The translations under genes were made by a program, and so were the position numbers. The notes beneath the pieces are model-generated. The model did not search any database. It was not told the origin of the DNA and saw nothing but the letters and a program-made list of their open reading frames with translations. A DNA stretch of 64,000 bases. Origin: Daphnia pulex (taxonomy: Eukaryota; Arthropoda; Branchiopoda; Diplostraca; Daphniidae). Numbering within the stretch: position 1 is the stretch's first letter; each line of letters begins with the position of its first letter. Positions 1-10,116 of this stretch are shown piece by piece. Where the stretch lies: assembly GCF_021134715.1 (NCBI RefSeq), contig NC_060026.1, positions 8,981,001 through 9,045,000 of the forward strand, written 5' to 3'.

Positions 1-2
1 GC

Positions 3-137
3 GGATGACAGCCGAAGCATACGAGTTCTATGCACCTCGGGCTTCATATTGCTGGCCACTAGACTATATGAAAGGGCCTACAGTATGTCCCCCGTTCTAA
101 AGTGAAGGCCAGGAAAGCGTAGCTTTGGCTGTCATCC
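3..137. repeat. 135-nt imperfect fold with 11-bp perfect ends
   Basis: Positions 3-13 (GGATGACAGCC) are the exact reverse complement of 127-137. Pairing continues inward with few mismatches: GAAGCATACG near 14-23 against CGTAGCTTT near 117-126. Inside there are further complementary pieces, GGCC near 53 with GGCCAG near 107, and CTTCATAT with ATATGAAAG. The nested layout resembles a structured RNA or a small fold-back element, but I cannot assign a family, and the window edge cuts the context. Confidence 0.35.
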
Positions 138-383
138 ACCAGGAACGCGAGAGAGAGTAATAAAAAATGGCGACTAGGCTGGTTAGGAAACTGGTCAAAA
201 TTACACTTTACTAGATTGGGAATAAATCAGCCAATCTAATACGGAATGTAAAATCCTTTTGGATTGGTATTGAGGGATGGCCGATGAAACTTTTGGGAGA
301 ATTTTTTTAAGGTTAGCATTTTCCCAAAAAGCGATACAAAAGACCCCCCAAAATTGTTAAAATTTGAAAAAAACTAAACTTTA

Positions 384-422
384 ACATTAAATATCTCCCG
401 AACGGCAGGGAATATTTAATGT
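384..422. repeat. Short perfect inverted repeat
   Basis: ACATTAAATAT at 384-394 is exactly complementary to ATATTTAATGT at 412-422, with a 17-nt loop. It is AT-rich, so chance formation is possible. Confidence 0.4.
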
Positions 423-680
423 CTGCAAAAACAGATGAATCCGGAGTAGAAAACATGATATGTTAAGTCGTGTTAAGTTATTGTATAAGTGTTAAGTAAG
501 AGTTAAGTTAAAGCATGATGAAAAAGTGGGGTCCATGGATTTGGTGCGCTTGAGTGGTGGATTGCTTGTTAAATAATCAGCTGATCAAATCTGGTCTTTC
601 AGATCGAACCCAAATTTGTACCAGTTATAGGTGGTAGTATGAAGAACATCTGGTAAAAGAATAAAACTTGTTCCACAATC

Positions 681-848
681 CGTTCAAAAGTGATGAATTT
701 TTTAATTTTGTTTTTTCCCCTATGCCTTTAGTACGTGCACCCTATCCCTCCCTCTCCCTCTCCCTCCCTCCCTCCACGGGGAAAGGGAGCGCGTGCATCA
801 AAGGCATAGGGAATAAGAAACGAAATTTAAAAATTAATAAAACGTTTT
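681..848. repeat. Long imperfect palindrome with a C-rich (G4-capable) core
   Basis: CCCTATGCCTTT at 718-729 is exactly complementary to AAAGGCATAGGG at 800-811. Flanking T-rich (about 694-717) and A-rich (about 812-837) sequence extends the pairing. The loop side holds repeated CCCT/CCCTCC runs at about 740-774, which on the - strand are at least six GGG runs with 1-3 nt loops, a strong G-quadruplex pattern. It resembles a fold-back/MITE-like insertion. No target duplication was identified. Confidence 0.45.
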
Positions 849-1383
849 AACTCAGTAACGACGCGCACGAATGGACTTAAACTCTAACCCTCGATAAACC
901 GAGGGACAATTGATATATGTTGAAAAGGCGATTCAATTCTGTAGGTAGGTCATTGAGAAAACAGCTAAAAGAGCGACCGCTTTTGACTATTTATTTTCTC
1001 TCGTTTCTGCGAGCTTGCGTCCGCCACACCCTACTGAAAAGTCGTCATTTTTTTTGTTTAGACGGTAGATAAAGGGTTAAAGTCACAGTTAAAATTGATT
1101 TGAACAATCAATATACAATTGGGAATTGTCTTAGGTACTCCACAAAGACAATTTAGATTGTATGAGATAGAGAGAATCGATTTGAACTGTAATTTCCTCC
1201 CGCCCTCCTCTTTGAAAGAATCAGTCAGATTAGTCAGGTTAGTTTTTTTATATTTCTCTGGATCTTTTGATCGTTACAATCCTTGATTTCCGTAATGAAA
1301 GCTAACAAGCTTAGGCATGATAGTCGGCTACAATAGATGGGTTGTCGTCGTCCAATTTGTATCAAGAAGTATACATGGTGGAA

Positions 1384-1454
1384 GCATCGATGGTTCAGTG
1401 GTAGAATGCTCGCCTGCCACGCGGGCGGCCCGGGTTCGATTCCCGGTCGATGCA
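1384..1454 (+). tRNA. tRNA-Gly-GCC: tRNA-Gly(GCC) copy 1, reference sequence
   Basis: A 71-nt cloverleaf that delivers glycine at GGC/GGU codons. The acceptor stem GCATCGA/TCGATGC is fully paired. The D loop is AGTGGTA, the anticodon stem CTCGC/GCGGG, and the loop CTGCCAC gives anticodon GCC. The T arm is CCGGG-TTCGATT-CCCGG and the discriminator is A. The A box (TGGTTCAGTGG) and B box (GGTTCGATTCC) are intact, with no intron. TTTT follows the discriminator directly, a standard Pol III terminator. This sequence is the array consensus; later entries note only departures from it. Confidence 0.97.
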
Positions 1455-1641
1455 TTTTAATCACCATTGCCCAAGACAGATTGGTAGAATCTACTCTTTT
1501 GAGTTTAGTTTGCTGATATTCTTGCGCAGTACGTATAAGGACGGTACTTAGTGGTTAGTGGTGGTTGAAGCAATCTCTTTAAGCGGACTCTTTTTTGTTT
1601 GCCAGATTGGTTTAGATTACTTAATCTTCCTTTGATCATAC

Positions 1642-1858
1642 CAATTGGCGAATAAACCATTTGTAGGACAGAGAGGTACAAGTTATATCCATCGCCAGAC
1701 TCTGTGTTTGTATCGTGGAAACCCAAGATAGTTATCGGTTCAAACTCGTCGTGTTCCAACTGCTGTGGTAATCGACATTCAGACGCAAATGTTCCCCCTT
1801 TTGTAAACTCACTTGGTTCTATGCTCTCCCATTCCAAATACTGTAGTCCCGTGTAGAT
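1642..1858 (-). pseudogene. Exon-like protein-coding fragment repeated in every unit
   Basis: On the - strand a pyrimidine-rich tract (the T-rich complement of the A-rich tract) and the acceptor-like end GTGACTTTAG precede a 217-nt open stretch, which ends at a donor-like GTATGA. The translation begins IYTGLQFLEWESIEPSEF and includes DEFEPITILGFHD and SGDGYNLYLS. I do not recognise the protein. The same fragment lies 188-404 bp downstream of every Gly gene. The open frame reads through the donor to about 110 codons from its first ATG in most copies. Copies near 4735, 20765 and 24768 have a 1-bp insertion and copies near 29717 and 44392 a 2-bp deletion. The substitutions I could read between copies are mostly amino-acid-changing (E to K, E to Q, P to Q, F to L). 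I infer a captured exon from a host gene that is no longer under coding selection, copied along with the tRNA unit. Confidence 0.4.
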
Positions 1859-2032
1859 CTAAAGTCACATTTTGATAAAAAGAAAAAAAAAAACAGTTAA
1901 CTAAGATTCAAATTGAATTAGGATGCATATGTGTTGAGATAACAAGATATAGAAACAATGGTGATTAATGTTATTTGAACGTTGTATCCGTTTTAAAAGC
2001 CTAAACATACCTTCACAAGAAATATTTTTGCT

Positions 2033-2104
2033 TGATCTCGACGTGATTTGAACACGCAACCTCCTGATCTGGAGTCAGGCGCGCTACCGTTGCGCCACGA
2101 AATC
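2033..2104 (-). tRNA. tRNA-Trp-CCA: tRNA-Trp(CCA) copy 1, reference sequence
   Basis: A 72-nt cloverleaf on the - strand that delivers tryptophan at UGG. The acceptor is GATTTCG/CGAGATC (one T-G wobble), the D arm GCGC-AACGGTA-GCGC, and the anticodon stem CCTGA/TCAGG with loop CTCCAGA gives anticodon CCA. The T arm is GCGTG-TTCAAAT-CACGT and the discriminator is A. The A box and B box (GTTCAAATC) are present, with no intron. Unlike Gly, no T run follows directly: the first TTTT is about 34 nt downstream (1996-1999). Divergent from the Gly gene at 2387. This is the array consensus. Confidence 0.97.
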
Positions 2105-2129
2105 TTGATTTTCGATGTAATTACTATCG

Positions 2130-2138
2130 TTATATTTT
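2130..2138 (-). promoter_or_regulatory. TATA-like element upstream of tRNA-Trp
   Basis: The - strand reads AAAATATAA about 26-34 nt before the first base of the Trp gene at 2104, the position where arthropod tRNA genes often carry an upstream TATA-like box. The same element precedes nearly every Trp copy; the copies at 20067 and 46748 have lost it. A second match, TTTATAAAAG, lies about 50-60 nt upstream. Confidence 0.45.
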
Positions 2139-2386
2139 GGAAACTACGGTGTCTTTTATAAAGGAATAGATTCTGATGGTAAGATTGATTATCACACGAA
2201 CACATTTAGTCTTTTGAAAGAGTCAGTCAGATTAGTCAGGTTATTTTTTTATATTTCCTTGGATCTTTTGATCGCCACAAGCCTTGATTTCCGTAATGAA
2301 AGCTAACAAGCTTAGGCATGATAGTCGGCTACAATAGATGGGTTGTCGTCGTCCAATTTGTATCAAGAAGTATACGTGAGGTGCAA

Positions 2387-2457
2387 GTATCAATGGTTCA
2401 GTGGTAGAATGCTCGCCTGCCACGCGGGCGGCCCGGGTTCGATTCCCGGCCGATGCA
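2387..2457 (+). tRNA. tRNA-Gly-GCC: tRNA-Gly(GCC) copy 2
   Basis: Acceptor GTATCAA against CCGATGC has two A-C mismatches at the base of the stem plus a T-G wobble. TTTTT follows. The same variant recurs at 8397 and 11402. Confidence 0.8.
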
Positions 2458-3034
2458 TTTTTATCACCGTTGCCCAAGACACATTGGTAGAATCTACTCT
2501 ATTGAGTTTAGTTTGTTGATATTCTTGCGCAGTACGCGTAAGGACGGTACTTAGTGGTTAGTAGTGGTTGAAGCAATCTCTTTAAGCGGACTCTTTTTTG
2601 TTTGCCAGATTGGTTTAGATTACTTAATCTTCCTTTGATCATACCAATTGGCGAATAAACCATTTGTAGGACAGAGAGGTACAAGTTATATCCATCGCCA
2701 GACTCTGTGTTTGTATCGTGGAAACCCAAGATAGTTATCGGTTGAAACTCGTCGTGTTCCAACTGCTGTGGTAATCGACATTCAGACGCAAATGTTCCCC
2801 CTTTTGTAAACTCACTTGGTTCTATGCTCTCCCATTCCAAAAACTGTAGTCCCGTGTAGATCTAAAGTCACATTTTGATAAAAAGAAAAAAAAAACAGTT
2901 AACTAAGATTCAAATTGAATTAGGATGCATATGTGTTGAGATAACAAGATATAGAAACAATGGTGATTAATGTTATTTGAACATTGTATCCGTTTTAAAA
3001 GCCTAAACATACCTTCACAAGAAATATTTTTGCT

Positions 3035-3106
3035 TGATCTCGACGTGATTTGAACACGCAACCTCCTGATCTGGAGTCAGGTGCGCTACCATTGCGCCAC
3101 GAAATC
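3035..3106 (-). tRNA. tRNA-Trp-CCA: tRNA-Trp(CCA) copy 2
   Basis: Base 26 is A and the D loop reads AATGGTA; stems are intact. Confidence 0.95.
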
Positions 3107-3388
3107 TTGATTTTCGATGTAATTACTATCGTTATATTTTGGGAACTACGGTGTCTTTTATAAAGGAATAGATTCTGATGGTAAGATTGATTATCACACG
3201 AACACATTTAGTCTTTTGAAAGAGTCAGTCAGATTAGTCAGGTTATTTTTTTATATTTCCTTGGATCTTTTGATCGCCACAAGCCTTGATTTCCGTAATG
3301 AAAGCTAATAAGCTTAGGCATGATAGTCGGCTACAATAGATGGGTTGTCGTCGTGCAATTTGTATCAAGAAGTATACGTGAGGGGCAA

Positions 3389-3459
3389 GCATCGATGGTT
3401 CAGTGGTAGAAATCTTGCCTGCCACGCGGGCGGCCCGGGTTCGATTCCTGGTCGATGCA
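3389..3459 (+). tRNA. tRNA-Gly-GCC: tRNA-Gly(GCC) copy 3
   Basis: Reads AAATCTTGCC in place of AATGCTCGCC. The anticodon stem CTTGC/GCGGG stays paired through wobbles, the D stem loses its 10-25 pair, and the T stem has a G-T wobble. Anticodon GCC is kept. The same type occurs at 9399, 12404, 15410, 17416 and 19420. Confidence 0.8.
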
Positions 3460-4036
3460 TTTTAATCACCATTGCCCAAAACAGATTGGTAGAATCTACT
3501 CTATTGAGTTTAGTTTGCTGATATTATTGCGCAGTACGTATAAGGACGGTACTTAGTGGTTAGTGGTGGTCGAAGCAATATCTTTGAGCGGACTCTTTTT
3601 TGTTTGCCAGATTGGTTTAGATTACTTAATCTTCCTTTGATCATACCAATTGGCGAATAAACCATTTGTAGGACAGAGAGGTACAAGTTATATCCATCGC
3701 CAGACTCTGTGTTTGTATCGTGGAAACCCAAGATAGTTATCGGTTCAAACTCGTCGTGTTCCAACTGCTGTGGTAATCGACATTCAGACGCAAATGTTCC
3801 CCCTTTTGTAAACTCACTTGGTTCTATGCTCTCCCATTCCAAAAACTGTAGTCCCGTGTAGATCTAAAGTCACATTTTGATAAAAAGAAAAAAAAAACAG
3901 TTAACTAAGATTCAAATTGAATTAGGATGCATATGTGTTGAGATAACAAGATATAGAAACAATGGTGATTAATGTTATTTGAACGTTGTATCCGTTTTAA
4001 AAGCCTAAACATACCTTCACAAGAAATATTTTTGCT

Positions 4037-4108
4037 TGATCTCGACGTGATTTGAACACGCAACCTCCTGATCTGGAGTCAGGCGCGCTACCGTTGCGCC
4101 ACGAAATC
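4037..4108 (-). tRNA. tRNA-Trp-CCA: tRNA-Trp(CCA) copy 3
   Basis: Consensus. Confidence 0.97.
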
Positions 4109-4390
4109 TTGATTTTCGATGTAATCACTATCGTTATATTTTGGAAACTACGGTGTCTTTTATAAAGGAATAGATTCTGATGGTAAGATTGATTATCACA
4201 CGAACACATTTAGTCTTTTGAAAGAGTCAGTCAGATTAGTCAGGTTATTTTTTTATATTTCCTTGGATCTTTTGATCGCCACAAGCCTTGATTTCCGTAA
4301 TGAAAGCTAACAAGCTTAGGCATGATAGTCGGCTACAATAGATGGGTTGTCGTCGTCCAATTTGTATCAAGAAGTATACGTGAGGTGCAA

Positions 4391-4461
4391 GCATCGATGG
4401 TTCAGTGGTAGAATGCTCGCCTGCCACGCGGGCGGCCCGGGTTCGATTCCCGGTCGACGCA
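4391..4461 (+). tRNA. tRNA-Gly-GCC: tRNA-Gly(GCC) copy 4
   Basis: One acceptor mismatch (A3-C70, from the ending TCGACGC); otherwise consensus. Confidence 0.88.
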
Positions 4462-5037
4462 TTTTAATCACCATTGCCCAAGACAGATTGGTAGAATCTA
4501 CTCTTTTGAGTTTAGTTTGCTGATATTCTTGCGCAGTACGTATAAGGACGGTACTTAGTGGTTAGTGGTGGTTGAAGCAATCTCTTTAAGCGGACTCTTT
4601 TTTGTTTGCCAGATTGGTTTAGATTACTTAATCTTCCTTTGATCATACCAATTGGCGAATAAACCATTTGTAGGACAGAGAGGTACAAGTTATATCCATC
4701 GCCAGACTCTGTGTTTGTATCGTGGAAACCCAAGTATAGTTATCGGTTCAAACTCGTCGTGTTCCAACTGCTGTGGTAATCGACATTCAGACGCAAATGT
4801 TCCCCTTTTTGTAAAATCACTTGGTTCTATGCTCTCCCATTCCAAAAACTGTAGTCCCGTGTAGATCTAAAGTCACATTTTGATAAAAAGAAAAAAAACA
4901 GCTGACTAAGATTCAAATTGAATCAGGATACGTGTGTGTTGAGATAACAAGATATAGAAACAATGGTGATTAATGTTATTTGAACGTTGTAACCGTTTTA
5001 AAAGCTTAAACATACCTTCACAAGAAATATTTTTGCT

Positions 5038-5109
5038 TGATCTCGACGTGATTTGAACACGCAACCTCCTGATCTGGAGTCAAGCGCGCTACCGTTGCGC
5101 CACGAAATC
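5038..5109 (-). tRNA. tRNA-Trp-CCA: tRNA-Trp(CCA) copy 4
   Basis: Anticodon stem CTTGA/TCAGG has one T-G wobble; otherwise consensus. Confidence 0.95.
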
Positions 5110-5391
5110 TTGATTTTCGATGTAATTACTATCGTTATATTTTGGAAACTACGGTGTCTTTTATAAAGGAATAGATTCTGATGGTAAGATTGATTATCAC
5201 ACGAACACATTTAGTCTTTTGAAAGAGTCAGTCAGATTAGTCAGGTTATTTTTTTATATTTCCTTGGATCTTTTGATCGCCACAAGCCTTGATTTCCGTA
5301 ATGAAAGCTAACAAGCTTAGGCATGATAGTCGGCTACAATAGATGGGTTGTCGTCGTCCAATTTGTATCAAGAAGTATACGTGAGGTGCAA

Positions 5392-5462
5392 GTATCGTTG
5401 GTTCAGTGGTAGAATGCTCGCCTGCCACGCGGGCGGCCCGGGTTCGATTCCCGGCCGATGCA
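5392..5462 (+). tRNA. tRNA-Gly-GCC: tRNA-Gly(GCC) copy 5
   Basis: Acceptor GTATCGT against CCGATGC has one mismatch at pair 7-66 and one wobble. TTTTT terminator. Confidence 0.83.
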
Positions 5463-6037
5463 TTTTTATCACCGTTGCCCAAGACACATTGGTAGAATCT
5501 ACTCTATTGAGTTTAGTTTGTTGATATTCTTGCGCAGTACGCGTAAGGACGGTACTTAGTGGTTAGTAGTGGTTGAAGCAATCTCTTTAAGCGGACTCTT
5601 TTTTGTTTGCCAGATTGGTTTAGATTACTTAATCTTCCTTTGATCATACCAATTGGCGAATAAACCATTTGTAGGACAGAGAGGTACAAGTTATATCCAT
5701 CGCCAGACTCTGTGTTTGTATCGTGGAAACCCAAGATAGTTATCGGTTCAAACTCGTCGTGTTCCAACTGCTGTGGTAATCGACATTTAGACGCAAATGT
5801 TCCCCCTTTTGTAAACTCACTTGGTTCTATGCTCTCCCATTCCAAAAACTCTAGTCCCGTGTAGATCTAAAGTCACATTTTGATAAAAAGAAAAAAAGCA
5901 GCTGACTACAATTCAAATTGAATTAGGATACATGTGTGTTGAGATAACAAGATATTGAACCAATGGTGATTAATGTTATTTGATCGTTGTATCTGTTCTA
6001 TAAGACCAAACATACCTTCACAAGAAATATTTTTGCT

Positions 6038-6109
6038 TGATCTCGACGTGATTTGAACACGCAACCTCCTGATCTGGAGTCAAGCGCGCTACCGTTGCGC
6101 CACGAAATC
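6038..6109 (-). tRNA. tRNA-Trp-CCA: tRNA-Trp(CCA) copy 5
   Basis: Same wobble as 5038. The 3' flank is the TTCTATAAG type (as read on +), which removes the TTTT about 34 nt downstream. Confidence 0.93.
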
Positions 6110-6391
6110 TTGATTTTCGATGTAATTACTATCGTTATATTTTGGAAACTACGGTGTCTTTTATAAAGGAATAGATTCTGATGGTAAGATTGATTATCAC
6201 ACGAACACATTTAGTCTTTTGAAAGAGTCAGTCAGATTAGTCAGGTTATTTTTTTATATTTCCTTGGATCTTTTGATCGCCACAAGCCTTGATTTCCGTA
6301 ATGAAAGCTAACAAGCTTAGGCATGATAGTCGGCTACAATAGATGGGTTGTCGTCGTCCAATTTGTATCAAGAAGTATACGTGAGGTGCAA

Positions 6392-6462
6392 GTATCGTTG
6401 GTTCAGTGGTAGAATGCTCGCCTGCCACGCGGGCGGCCCGGGTTCGATTCCCGGCCGATGCA
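6392..6462 (+). tRNA. tRNA-Gly-GCC: tRNA-Gly(GCC) copy 6
   Basis: Same acceptor variant as the copy at 5392, one unit away, indicating a recent single-unit duplication. Confidence 0.83.
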
Positions 6463-7038
6463 TTTTTATCACCGTTGCCCAAGACACATTGGTAGAATCT
6501 ACTCTATTGAGTTTAGTTTGTTGATATTCTTGCGCAGTACGCGTAAGGACGGTACTTAGTGGTTAGTAGTGGTTGAAGCAATCTCTTTAAGCGGACTCTT
6601 TTTTGTTTGCCAGATTGGTTTAGATTACTTAATCTTCCTTTGATCATACCAATTGGCGAATAAACCATTTGTAGGACAGAGAGGTACAAGTTATATCCAT
6701 CGCCAGACTCTGTGTTTGTATCGTGGAAACCCAAGATAGTTATCGGTTCAAACTCGTCGTGTTCCAACTGCTGTGGTAATCGACATTTAGACGCAAATGT
6801 TCCCCCTTTTGTAAACTCACTTGGTTCTATGCTCTCCCATTCCAAAAACTCTAGTCCCGTGTAGATCTAAAGTCACATTTTGATAAAAAGAAAAAAAAGC
6901 AGCTGACTACAATTCAAATTGAATTAGGATACATGTGTGTTGAGATAACAAGATATTGAACCAATGGTGATTAATGTTATTTGATCGTTGTATCTGTTCT
7001 ATAAGACCAAACATACCTTCACAAGAAATATTTTTGCT

Positions 7039-7110
7039 TGATCTCGACGTGATTTAAACACGCAACCTCCTGATCTGGAGTCAGGCGCGCTACCGTTGCG
7101 CCACGAAATC
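7039..7110 (-). tRNA. tRNA-Trp-CCA: tRNA-Trp(CCA) copy 6, C56 changed
   Basis: The T loop reads TTTAAAT: invariant C56 is T. This removes the G19-C56 tertiary pair and alters the B box core. Downstream TTTT is also missing. Confidence 0.75.
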
Positions 7111-7392
7111 TTGATTTTCGATGTAATTACTATCGTTATATTTTGGAAACTACGGTGTCTTTTATAAAGGAATAGATTCTGATGGTAAGATTGATTATCA
7201 CACGAACACATTTAGTCTTTTGAAAGAGTCAGTCAGATTAGTCAGGTTATTTTTTTATATTTCCTTGGATCTTTTGATCGCCACAAGCCTTGATTTCCGT
7301 AATGAAAGCTAACAAGCTTAGGCATGATAGTCGGCTACAATAGATGGGTTGTCGTCGTCCAATTTGTATCAAGAAGTATACGTGAGGGGCAA

Positions 7393-7463
7393 GCATTGAT
7401 GGTTCAGTGGTAGAATGCTCGCCTGCCACGCGGGCTGCCCGGGTTCGATTCCCAGTCGATGCA
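7393..7463 (+). tRNA. tRNA-Gly-GCC: tRNA-Gly(GCC) copy 7
   Basis: Acceptor GCATTGA has a T-G wobble. The variable region reads CTGC, and the T stem CCGGG/CCCAG has a C50-A64 mismatch. Same type as 10399. Confidence 0.8.
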
Positions 7464-8042
7464 TTTTAATCACCATTGCCCAAGACAGATTGGTAGAATC
7501 TACTCTATTGAGTTTAGTTTGCTGATATTATTGCGCAGTACGTATAAGGACGGTACTTAGTGGTTAGTGGTGGTCGAAGCAATCTCTTTGAGCGGACTCT
7601 TTTTTGTTTGCCAGATTGGTTTAGATTACTTAATCTTCCTTTGATCATACCAATTGGCGAATAAACCATTTGTAGGACAGAGAGGTACAAGTTATATCCA
7701 TCGCCAGACTCTGTGTTTGTATCGTGGAAACCCAAGATAGTTATCGGTTCAAACTCGTCGTGTTCCAACTGCTGTGGTAATCGACATTCAGACGCAAATG
7801 TTCCCCCTTTTGTAAACTCACTTGGTTCTATGCTCTCCCATTCCAAATACTGTAGTCCCGTGTAGATCTAAAGTCACATTTTGATAAAAAGAAAAAAAAA
7901 AAACAGTTAACTAAGATTCAAATTGAATTAGGATGCATATGTGTTGAGATAACAAGATATAGAAACAATGGTGATTAATGTTATTTGAACGTTGTATCCG
8001 TTTTAAAAGCCTAAACATACCTTCACAAGAAATATTTTTGCT

Positions 8043-8114
8043 TGATCTCGACGTGATTTGAACACGCAACCTCCTGATCTGGAGTCAGGCGCGCTACCGT
8101 TGCGCCACGAAATC
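8043..8114 (-). tRNA. tRNA-Trp-CCA: tRNA-Trp(CCA) copy 7
   Basis: Consensus. Confidence 0.97.
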
Positions 8115-8396
8115 TTGATTTTCGATGTAATTACTATCGTTATATTTTGGAAACTACGGTGTCTTTTATAAAGGAATAGATTCTGATGGTAAGATTGATT
8201 ATCACACGAACACATTTAGTCTTTTGAAAGAGTCAGTCAGATTAGTCAGGTTATTTTTTTATATTTCCTTGGATCTTTTGATCGCCACAAGCCTTGATTT
8301 CCGTAATGAAAGCTAACAAGCTTAGGCATGATAGTCGGCTACAATAGATGGGTTGTCGTCGTCCAATTTGTATCAAGAAGTATACGTGAGGTGCAA

Positions 8397-8467
8397 GTAT
8401 CAATGGTTCAGTGGTAGAATGCTCGCCTGCCACGCGGGCGGCCCGGGTTCGATTCCCGGCCGATGCA
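8397..8467 (+). tRNA. tRNA-Gly-GCC: tRNA-Gly(GCC) copy 8
   Basis: GTATCAA acceptor variant as at 2387, six units away. Confidence 0.8.
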
Positions 8468-9044
8468 TTTTTATCACCGTTGCCCAAGACACATTGGTAG
8501 AATCTACTCTATTGAGTTTAGTTTGTTGATATTCTTGCGCAGTACGCGTAAGGACGGTACTTAGTGGTTAGTAGTGGTTGAAGCAATCTCTTTAAGCGGA
8601 CTCTTTTTTGTTTGCCAGATTGGTTTAGATTACTTAATCTTCCTTTGATCATACCAATTGGCGAATAAACCATTTGTAGGACAGAGAGGTACAAGTTATA
8701 TCCATCGCCAGACTCTGTGTTTGTATCGTGGAAACCCAAGATAGTTATCGGTTGAAACTCGTCGTGTTCCAACTGCTGTGGTAATCGACATTCAGACGCA
8801 AATGTTCCCCCTTTTGTAAACTCACTTGGTTCTATGCTCTCCCATTCCAAAAACTGTAGTCCCGTGTAGATCTAAAGTCACATTTTGATAAAAAGAAAAA
8901 AAAAACAGTTAACTAAGATTCAAATTGAATTAGGATGCATATGTGTTGAGATAACAAGATATAGAAACAATGGTGATTAATGTTATTTGAACATTGTATC
9001 CATTTTAAAAGCCTAAACATACCTTCACAAGAAATATTTTTGCT

Positions 9045-9116
9045 TGATCTCGACGTGATTTGAACACGCAACCTCCTGATCTGGAGTCAGGTGCGCTACC
9101 ATTGCGCCACGAAATC
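9045..9116 (-). tRNA. tRNA-Trp-CCA: tRNA-Trp(CCA) copy 8
   Basis: A26 and AATGGTA D loop, as at 3035. Confidence 0.95.
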
Positions 9117-9398
9117 TTGATTTTCGATGTAATTACTATCGTTATATTTTGGGAACTACGGTGTCTTTTATAAAGGAATAGATTCTGATGGTAAGATTGA
9201 TTATCACACGAACACATTTAGTCTTTTGAAAGAGTCAGTCAGATTAGTCAGGTTATTTTTTTATATTTCCTTGGATCTTTTGATCGCCACAAGCCTTGAT
9301 TTCCGTAATGAAAGCTAACAAGCTTAGGCATGATAGTCGGCTACAATAGATGGGTTGTCGTCGTGCAATTTGTATCAAGAAGTATACGTGAGGGGCAA

Positions 9399-9469
9399 GC
9401 ATCGATGGTTCAGTGGTAGAAATCTTGCCTGCCACGCGGGCGGCCCGGGTTCGATTCCTGGTCGATGCA
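9399..9469 (+). tRNA. tRNA-Gly-GCC: tRNA-Gly(GCC) copy 9
   Basis: AAATCTTGCC type as at 3389, six units away. Confidence 0.8.
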
Positions 9470-10044
9470 TTTTAATCACCATTGCCCAAGACAGATTGGT
9501 AGAATCTACTCTATTGAGTTTAGTTTGCTGATATTATTGCGCAGTACGTATAAGGACGGTACTTAGTGGTTAGTGGTGGTCGAAGCAATCTCTTTGAGCG
9601 GACTCTTTTTTGTTTGCCAGATTGGTTTAGATTACTTAATCTTCCTTTGATCATACCAATTGGCGAATAAACCATTTGTAGGACAGAGAGGTACAAGTTA
9701 TATCCATCGCCAGACTCTGTGTTTGTATCGTGGAAACCCAAGATAGTTATCGGTTCAAACTCGTCGTGTTCCAACTGCTGTGGTAATCGACATTTAGACG
9801 CAAATGTTCCCCCTTTTGTAAACTCACTTGGTTCTATGCTCTCCCATTCCAAAAACTCTAGTCCCGTGTAGATCTAAAGTCACATTTTGATAAAAAGAAA
9901 AAAAGCAGCTGACTACAATTCAAATTGAATTAGGATACATGTGTGTTGAGATAACAAGATATTGAACCAATGGTGATTAATGTTATTTGATCGTTGTATC
10001 TGTTCTATAAGACCAAACATACCTTCACAAGAAATATTTTTGCT

Positions 10045-10116
10045 TGATCTCGACGTGATTTAAACACGCAACCTCCTGATCTGGAGTCAGGCGCGCTACC
10101 GTTGCGCCACGAAATC
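10045..10116 (-). tRNA. tRNA-Trp-CCA: tRNA-Trp(CCA) copy 9, C56 changed
   Basis: T loop TTTAAAT as at 7039, three units away; downstream TTTT missing. Confidence 0.75.

Larger units (their letters stand above)
1..1210. other. Non-repetitive left flank of the array
   Basis: No tRNA, convincing coding exon or array unit is visible here. The only open frame of note (668-850) runs through a low-complexity hairpin and has no protein-like composition. The stretch holds the inverted repeats listed separately, four GTTAAGT heptamers at 462, 472, 491 and 502, and a small AACAATT-type palindrome near 1115-1129. Similarity to the repeat unit begins at about 1211, inside the Trp-Gly spacer, so the array starts with a Gly gene that has no Trp partner in view. 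Confidence 0.7.

Noticed and set aside
540-650. tRNA-like B box (GGTTCGATCTG on the - strand) in the left flank
   Set aside because: No matching A box at the right spacing and no acceptor pairing.
668-850. 60-codon open frame on +
   Set aside because: Made of a C/T-rich low-complexity run inside a palindrome; no coding character.
1505-1837. 110-codon open frame on the - strand, repeated in each unit, as a conserved small-protein gene
   Set aside because: Conservation matches that of the whole unit, the variants I could read are mostly amino-acid-changing, and several copies are frameshifted. A splice acceptor lies just upstream and a donor inside the frame. Better read as a fossil exon.
1993-2205. 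70-codon open frame (- strand) in each unit
   Set aside because: It runs straight through the tRNA-Trp gene; it is a shadow of that gene and its flanks.
4245-4427. 60-78 codon open frames (- strand) across the Gly region
   Set aside because: They read antisense through the tRNA-Gly gene and spacer; no protein features.
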